Positions 7,033-11,965 of a stretch of 11,965 bases of DNA are shown piece after piece. The position numbers and the translations under genes were made by a program. The notes below the pieces were generated by a model. It did not search any database and had not been told where the DNA came from. It saw only the letters and a list, made by a program, of their open reading frames with translations. Source of the stretch: Bacteroidota bacterium (GTDB lineage: Bacteria; CLD3; SB21); assembly GCA_020438245.1 (NCBI GenBank), contig JAGQUY010000040.1:1-11965 (forward strand), written 5' to 3'. Position 1 is the stretch's first letter. Each line of letters opens with the position of its first letter.

Positions 7033-7734
7033 CGATACCGCGTCTTCCGGTCGACGCTTTTGATTGAGAATGAAATAGGATAAGGCTTCCAGTTCCATGG
7101 CGGTATTCTCCTGACGAACAACCATGGCAGACGGTACATGGAGGCGCTTGGGAGCAAAATTCAAAATGCCACGAACGGATGTCAAGGCCAGACGATCTGC
7201 CATGGCCTGCGCGGCGGATGCCGGAATCGCAAGAATGACGATATCTATCCGATCCCGCTTGAGACCTTCTTCAAGCGCATCCACAGGCTGCACAATCAAC
7301 GATTTGACCGTTGTTCCCACCTTGGTGTTGTCATTATCGAACAGCGCCCTGATATTGAACCCATGCGCCCGGAATTCGGCATAATCCACCAGAGCCGAGC
7401 CGATGTTCCCCGCTCCGACAATGGCGACATTCCAACTTCTGTTCAGGCCCATGATCGTGGCGATTCGGTTTCGCAATTCAGAGGTATTATACCCAAGTCC
7501 CCGACGTCCAAAACTACCAAAGAATGAAAGATCCTTACGAACCTGCGCACTCGTGAATCCCTCTATCTTGGCCAATTCCTCCGACGAGATATGCTCGATA
7601 CCCTGTTGCATAAGGTCATTCAACGTTCGATAGTACTTCGACAACCTGGTAACGGTCGACGATGACACCTTCTGAGCCCGTCGTTTTACGGACGAGGTCT
7701 TGCCAGACTTTGTTTTACGCTTCACCGCCTTCAT
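7030..7734 (-). CDS. rex: Redox-sensing transcriptional repressor Rex
   Basis: A 234-aa Rex protein. Rex homodimers bind DNA when NAD+ dominates and let go when NADH rises, controlling respiration and fermentation genes. The N-terminal winged helix covers about residues 24-95, with STVTRLSKYYRTL, EGFTSAQVRKDLSFFG (recognition region) and RRGLGYN. The Rossmann domain starts with VAIVGAGNIGSAL (103-115, GxGxxG), continues with LFDNDNTKVG (131-140) and the conserved ILNFAPKRLHVP (190-201), and ends with the domain-swapped helix ELEALSYFI (214-222). The chosen ATG gives a 20-nt overlap with the end of gyrA and a basic 22-residue extension ahead of the usual Rex start; its AGGA ribosome site is only 2 nt away. 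A GTG at 7668 (residue 23) would give a conventional Rex N-terminus but has no clear ribosome site. No Rex operator of the TTGTGAA-n6-TTCACAA type was found in the window. Confidence 0.95.
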   Translation of the reverse strand: MKAVKRKTKSGKTSSVKRRAQKVSSSTVTRLSKYYRTLNDLMQQGIEHISSEELAKIEGFTSAQVRKDLSFFGSFGRRGLGYNTSELRNRIATIMGLNRSWNVAIVGAGNIGSALVDYAEFRAHGFNIRALFDNDNTKVGTTVKSLIVQPVDALEEGLKRDRIDIVILAIPASAAQAMADRLALTSVRGILNFAPKRLHVPSAMVVRQENTAMELEALSYFILNQKRRPEDAVS

Positions 7735-10156
7735 CTTCCTGGATGCTGGTGATGTCGGAAATGGTATCCTTGGTCTTCAGTTTGACCAAGCGAACTCCCT
7801 GGGTATTGCGTCCCATGGTCCTGATTTCGGACATTTTCAAACGAATCACCATGCCGGCTTCCGTGATGATCATGAGATCTTCGTTGTCTACTACTTCCCG
7901 AATGGCAATCATGACGCCCGTCTTGTCCGTGGCCTTCATGGTTATGATTCCTTTGCCGCCTCGCTTCGTCGTCCGGTAGTCCGCAACCTCGCTTCGTTTA
8001 CCAAAGCCCAAATCACTGACAACCAGTATGGTTCCGTGCTCGCGTTTCAGGCAAACCATACCGATAACAAAGTCTCCCTTTGCCAGCGTGATACCCGTCA
8101 CACCGCGTGCGGTCCTGCCCATTTCCCGAACGTCCTCTCCCTTGAAGCGGATGGACATACCGTTTTTGGTTCCCAGGATGACATCCTGTTTGAGATCTGT
8201 CAGTTTGGCTTCCACCAGATCGTCCTTGTTTTCGATCGTAATGGCGATGATGCCGCCCTTTCTGGGATTGCTGTAATCGGACAGATTGGATCGTTTTATG
8301 ATACCGTTTTTTGTCACCATCAATACCGACATGGAGTCGCTGAACTCTTTCACATTGATGATGGCGCGAACTTGTTCGTCCGGCTGCTGTTCGATCATAT
8401 TGGTAATGTGTTTTCCGCGTGCAGCTTTGCCCACCTGGGGAATTTCATACACCTTTAGCCAATAACAGCGACCCTTGTTGGTAAAAAACATGATGTATTC
8501 ATGCGTCGACGCAACGAACAAGTGCTCCACAAAATCGTCTTCCTTGGTTGCACTTCCGGTGACACCCTGCCCCCCACGACCCTGTCGGCGGTAGCCGCTG
8601 ACGGGGAAGCGTTTGATATACCCTTGGTGGGAAATCGTTACGACCATTTCTTCTTCGGCAATGGTGTCTTCAAAGTCGATTTCTTTGGCTTCTTTCTTGA
8701 TAATCTCCGTGCGGCGCTCGTCACCAAACGTTTTCTTGATTCCGGCCAGCTCGTCCTTGATGATCTGCATCCGTTTGGCCTTGCTATTCAGAATGCCCTT
8801 CAGTTTCTCAATCAGTTTGATAACTTCTTTGTATTCTTCTTCGATCTTGTGCACTTCAAGACTGGTAAGTCGCTGCAGCTGCATCTTCAAGATTTCAGTA
8901 GCCTGGATCTCGGACAGCTTGAATTTCTTCATCAAACCGTCTTTAGCGGCTTGCGGATCTTTGGATTTTTTGATCAGGGCAATAACCGCATCGATATTTT
9001 CCAGAGCGATCTTCAAGCCTTCCAGAATATGGGCCCGACGTTCGGCGGCTTCGAGTTCGAACTTGGTTCTTCGGAGCACCACCTCATGTCGGTGGGAAAT
9101 GAAATGCTCCAGCATTTCTTTGAGATTAAGCACCATCGGCCGGCCGTCAACGAGTGCCAGCATAATGATGCCGAAGGTCGTTTGCATCGTTGTATGCTTA
9201 TACAAATTATTCATGATGACCTGCGCGTTGGCATCTTTCTTCAATTCGATTACGATGCGCATGCCGTCTCGGTCGGATTCATCTCGAAGCGCAGAAACAT
9301 CTTCCACTTTTTTGTCCCGAACCAAATCACCGATCTTTTCGAGCAGAGAGGCCTTGTTGACCTGATACGGCAGTTCGGTGACGATGATGCTCTGGCGGCC
9401 ATTCTTGGCGGTCTCAATGCTTGCGCGCGCGCGCACGGTAATTTTCCCCCGTCCGGTCTCATAAGCGTCTTTAATCCCCGACGCACCGTTGATAATGCCT
9501 GCCGTCGGAAAATCCGGACCTTTGACTATTTTCATGAGATCTTTGATGGAGATTTTCGCATCATCGATCACCGCACAGACTCCATCGACCACCTCGGTCA
9601 GATTGTGCGGAGGAATATTGGTGGCCATACCCACGGCGATTCCGGCCGAGCCGTTGATCAGCAGATTAGGAATGACAGCAGGAAGCACCTCCGGCATCTT
9701 CAGGGTTTCGTCGAAATTGGGAACGAAGTTGACCGTATTCTTTTCCAGATCGTTGAGCATTTCTTCGGCGATACGCGAAAGACGTACTTCGGTATACCGC
9801 ATCGCCGCAGGAGAGTCTCCGTCAATAGAACCAAAGTTACCCTGTCCATCGACAAGAGGATACCGCAAAGAAAACGTCTGCACCATGCGCACAATAGTAT
9901 CGTACACGGCGGTGTCTCCATGCGGATGATACTTACCCAGCACCTCTCCGACAACACGCGCAGATTTTTTGTAGGGACGATTATAGGCCAGACCAAGTTC
10001 GTTCATGCCGAAGAGCACGCGGCGATGGACGGGTTTCAGACCGTCGCGAACGTCCGGAATAGCCCTGGAAACGATCACGGACATCGAATAATCGATGTAG
10101 CAATCGCGCATCTCATCCTCAATATTGATGGGAACAATCTTTTCTATCGTCGACAT
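7715..10156 (-). CDS. gyrA: DNA gyrase subunit A
   Basis: An 813-aa subunit that cuts and rejoins DNA in the GyrA2GyrB2 enzyme introducing negative supercoils. The breakage-reunion domain is complete: DGLKPVHRRVLFGM (38-51), the quinolone-region motif HPHGDTAVYDTI (77-88), and the catalytic pair Arg120-Tyr121 in AAMRYTEVRL. The position equal to E. coli Ser83 is Thr82 and that equal to Asp87 is Asp86; Thr there is a common natural residue. A GINGSAGIAVG-type segment (INGSAGIAVGMATNIPPHN) and a long coiled-coil (about 390-480) follow. The C-terminal wrapping propeller carries a GyrA-box at 8564-8584 reading QGRGGQG (residues 525-531), which departs from Q(R/K)RGG(R/K)G, and ends in a short acidic tail (QEDEGGEA). 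A CCAAGGAG ribosome site (10168-10175) lies 11 nt before the ATG. It follows gyrB by 60 nt and overlaps rex by 20 nt. Confidence 0.97.
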   Translation of the reverse strand: MSTIEKIVPINIEDEMRDCYIDYSMSVIVSRAIPDVRDGLKPVHRRVLFGMNELGLAYNRPYKKSARVVGEVLGKYHPHGDTAVYDTIVRMVQTFSLRYPLVDGQGNFGSIDGDSPAAMRYTEVRLSRIAEEMLNDLEKNTVNFVPNFDETLKMPEVLPAVIPNLLINGSAGIAVGMATNIPPHNLTEVVDGVCAVIDDAKISIKDLMKIVKGPDFPTAGIINGASGIKDAYETGRGKITVRARASIETAKNGRQSIIVTELPYQVNKASLLEKIGDLVRDKKVEDVSALRDESDRDGMRIVIELKKDANAQVIMNNLYKHTTMQTTFGIIMLALVDGRPMVLNLKEMLEHFISHRHEVVLRRTKFELEAAERRAHILEGLKIALENIDAVIALIKKSKDPQAAKDGLMKKFKLSEIQATEILKMQLQRLTSLEVHKIEEEYKEVIKLIEKLKGILNSKAKRMQIIKDELAGIKKTFGDERRTEIIKKEAKEIDFEDTIAEEEMVVTISHQGYIKRFPVSGYRRQGRGGQGVTGSATKEDDFVEHLFVASTHEYIMFFTNKGRCYWLKVYEIPQVGKAARGKHITNMIEQQPDEQVRAIINVKEFSDSMSVLMVTKNGIIKRSNLSDYSNPRKGGIIAITIENKDDLVEAKLTDLKQDVILGTKNGMSIRFKGEDVREMGRTARGVTGITLAKGDFVIGMVCLKREHGTILVVSDLGFGKRSEVADYRTTKRGGKGIITMKATDKTGVMIAIREVVDNEDLMIITEAGMVIRLKMSEIRTMGRNTQGVRLVKLKTKDTISDITSIQEDEGGEA

Positions 10157-10216
10157 GTAGGTTCTATCTCCTTGGTATTAATTTTTACGGCGCATACTGG
10201 AATCCTGCACGATACG
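10157..10216 (-). other. gyrB-gyrA intergenic spacer
   Basis: This 60-nt gap holds the gyrA ribosome site and an AT-rich middle. No hairpin with a T-run and no convincing promoter is seen, so readthrough from gyrB is expected. Confidence 0.6.
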
Positions 10217-11965
10217 CTAAATATCGAGGTTCCTCACGTATTTGGCATTGTCCTCAATGAACTTTCGTCTGGGCTCAACGGCGTCACCCATCAGGGTGGA
10301 GAATACATGGTCGGCCGTGGCTGCATCTTCGATGGAAACCTGCAACAGCACCCGTTTATCAGGATCCATGGTGGTTCCCCAAAGCTGATCAGGATTCATT
10401 TCACCAAGACCTTTGTATCGCTGGATGTTCACGTCATCTTCTTTTGCTCCCCACGCTTTCAGCAGGTTGTCCTTTTCTTCATCGTCGAAGGCGTACTTCT
10501 CTTCCTTGCCCTTTTTCAGCCTATAAAGAGGCGGCTGGGCGATGTACAAATTTCCGCTTTCCACCATCGGACGCATATATCGGAAAAAGAATGTCAGCAG
10601 AAGCGTGCGAATGTGGGCTCCGTCAACGTCGGCGTCAGTCATGATAATGACTTTTCCATACCGCAGATTGGCCACGTTGAAATCATCTGCTCCAATACCT
10701 GTACCCAGCGCGCTAACCAGTGTCAAGATTTCTTCATTGGCCAGCATTTTATCCAGACGGGCTTTTTCCACATTGAGAATTTTACCCTTCAAAGGCAGAA
10801 TAGCCTGAAAACGACGGTCCCTTCCCTGCTTGGCAGAGCCGCCGGCTGAATCTCCCTCGACAAGATAGATTTCACAGAAGTTCGGATCATTAATTGAACA
10901 ATCGGCAAGTTTGCCGGGCAATCCTGAACTTTCGAGCATATTCTTCTTGCGGGTCAGATCTCTAGCCTTACGAGCCGCTTCTCTAGCCCTCGCCGCGCTT
11001 ACACATTTGTCGATTATTTGTTTGGCAATGGTGGAGTGTTTCTCCAGATACTCCATCAACCCCTCTCCGACAGCCTGTTCGACAATCCCTTTGACTTCAC
11101 CATTACCCAGTTTGGTCTTTGTCTGACCCTCAAACTGCGGCTCAGCAACCTTGACGCTGATGATGGCCGTAAGCCCTTCCCGAGTATCTTCCCCCTGAAT
11201 ACTGATATTTTCTTTTTCTTTGATCAGGTTGTTCTTTTGCGCGTAGTTATTAAGGGTGCGGGTCAACGCCGTGCGGAAACCGGACAAATGAGTTCCGCCC
11301 TCCACCGTATTGATATTGTTAACATAGCTGAAAACATTTTCAGTGTACGAGTCATTGTATTGAAAAGCCATTTCCACCGGCGTGCCGTCCTTTTCCGCCT
11401 CAATATAGATCGGCTTCTTCATCAGCGCTTTTCGAGATTCATCCAGGTATTGGACAAATTCGGAGATGCCGCCTTCATAGTGATAGACTTCCTTTTTCTT
11501 TTCACGCTTGTCTTCAAGGGCAATTTTCAAATTGCGATTCAGGAAGGCCAGCTCCCGTAATCTCCCGGAGAGCATCTCAAATGACCAATTGATCTTCTTG
11601 AATATGGAACTATCCGCCATGAAGGTCGTTGTGGTACCGGTATCTTTGGCCTTGCCCGTTTCTTCCACCTTGGTGACCGCCTTGCCCAGTTTGTATTTCT
11701 GGACATAGGCTTTGCCATTACGGTGAACTTCCACGGTACACCACTCAGCAAGCGCATTCACGACCGAGGCTCCAACGCCGTGCAAGCCGCCGGAAACCTT
11801 GTACGTGTTTTTATCGAACTTTCCGCCCGCTCCCAGCATGGTCATGACAACCTCCACCGCCGGCTTCTTTTCCTTCTTGTGCATGTCCACGGGAATGCCG
11901 CGGCCATTATCAATCACGGTAATACTGTTGTCGGTGTTGATGCTGACTTCGATTTCATTGCAATA
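10217..11965 (-). CDS. gyrB: DNA gyrase subunit B, short form, 5' partial
   Basis: The frame is open to the window edge (first visible residues YCNEIEVSI), so roughly the first 55-60 residues are missing, among them the part of the ATPase site with the catalytic Glu and the Mg-binding Asn; 582 residues are visible. Seen are the GHKL ATPase motifs DNGRGIPVD and GAGGKFD...VSGGLHGVGASVVNAL, the transducer region, and the TOPRIM domain with YLVEGDSAGGSAKQGRDR (catalytic Glu at 10856-10858), LPLKGKILNVEKAR and the DADVDGAHIRTLLLTFF metal motif. The tail QRYKGLGEMNP...RRKFIEDNAKYVRNLDI is standard. The visible length from DNGRG to the end is about 160-170 residues less than in E. coli GyrB, so it lacks the extra domain found in many Gram-negative GyrB proteins. 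With GyrA it makes the ATP-driven supercoiling enzyme. The in-frame GTG at 11917 is internal (Val in TVIDNGRG), not a start. Confidence 0.97.
   Translation of the reverse strand, partial: YCNEIEVSINTDNSITVIDNGRGIPVDMHKKEKKPAVEVVMTMLGAGGKFDKNTYKVSGGLHGVGASVVNALAEWCTVEVHRNGKAYVQKYKLGKAVTKVEETGKAKDTGTTTTFMADSSIFKKINWSFEMLSGRLRELAFLNRNLKIALEDKREKKKEVYHYEGGISEFVQYLDESRKALMKKPIYIEAEKDGTPVEMAFQYNDSYTENVFSYVNNINTVEGGTHLSGFRTALTRTLNNYAQKNNLIKEKENISIQGEDTREGLTAIISVKVAEPQFEGQTKTKLGNGEVKGIVEQAVGEGLMEYLEKHSTIAKQIIDKCVSAARAREAARKARDLTRKKNMLESSGLPGKLADCSINDPNFCEIYLVEGDSAGGSAKQGRDRRFQAILPLKGKILNVEKARLDKMLANEEILTLVSALGTGIGADDFNVANLRYGKVIIMTDADVDGAHIRTLLLTFFFRYMRPMVESGNLYIAQPPLYRLKKGKEEKYAFDDEEKDNLLKAWGAKEDDVNIQRYKGLGEMNPDQLWGTTMDPDKRVLLQVSIEDAATADHVFSTLMGDAVEPRRKFIEDNAKYVRNLDI

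Noticed and set aside
7023..7157. 45-residue upstream extension of the 454-aa gene
   Set aside because: It lies in another frame inside rex, and the ATG at 7022 has a proper ribosome site overlapping the rex stop.
7700..8458. 252-codon + strand frame opposite the end of gyrA and the start of rex
   Set aside because: It is antisense to verified coding sequence and the translation shows no family motif or plausible composition.
9899..9901. Thr82 of GyrA, at the E. coli Ser83 position, as a quinolone-resistance mutation
   Set aside because: Thr is a frequent wild-type residue at this site in many bacteria, so no resistance claim can be made.
8501..10849. 782-codon open frame on the + strand, antisense to gyrA and part of gyrB
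   Set aside because: It lies wholly opposite two certain core genes and crosses their intergenic gap. Its product is rich in His, Phe, Asn and Arg with no domain pattern, and its length reflects codon choice in gyrA/gyrB rather than selection.
1..11965. Mobile element, CRISPR, tRNA or defence system
   Set aside because: No transposase, integrase, direct repeat array, cloverleaf sequence or defence-type domain was seen; genes and spacing look like stable chromosome.

Overview
The window looks like a chromosomal segment from a Gram-negative-type bacterium of the wider FCB assemblage (Bacteroidota, Ignavibacteria, Calditrichota, candidate phyla such as KSB1 or Zixibacteria). Four things point there. 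A very large secreted protein ends in a type IX secretion (T9SS)-style C-terminal sorting domain of the EQNYPNPFNPSTTI type. Two small exported proteins are present, one of them a lipoprotein. GyrB is the short form without the extra domain found in many Proteobacteria. One promoter carries a TAnnTTTG element like the Bacteroidota -7 box. The phylum cannot be fixed from the sequence alone.

Left part (1-4152, + strand): the 3' portion of a giant Asp-box (BNR/sortilin-type) beta-propeller protein with a T9SS tail, followed 27 nt later by a small TPR-like lipoprotein. A near-ideal Rho-independent terminator closes this two-gene unit. Middle (4236-5500): a small secreted protein of unknown function (- strand) diverges from a PP2C-type Ser/Thr phosphatase (+ strand) across a 131-nt region with a candidate promoter for each direction. 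Right part (5497-11965, - strand): a tightly packed cluster read as gyrB (5' end outside the window) -> gyrA -> rex -> unknown 454-aa protein -> 50-aa CcmD-family membrane protein. Its last stop codon overlaps the stop codon of the convergent phosphatase gene.

The cluster groups both gyrase subunits with the NADH/NAD+-sensing repressor Rex and a small membrane protein of a type linked to cytochrome c maturation. Start/stop spacing (a 20-nt overlap, a 7-nt gap, Shine-Dalgarno sequences built over the preceding stop codons) suggests cotranscription and translational coupling from gyrA onward. The functional link between supercoiling and redox sensing is inferred from the arrangement only.

There is no tRNA, rRNA, CRISPR array, insertion sequence or prophage signal. 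Most of the window is ordinary core genome. The least explained parts are the 454-aa conserved-looking protein, the insert that splits the Asp-box propeller, and the redox/gyrase/CcmD gene grouping.
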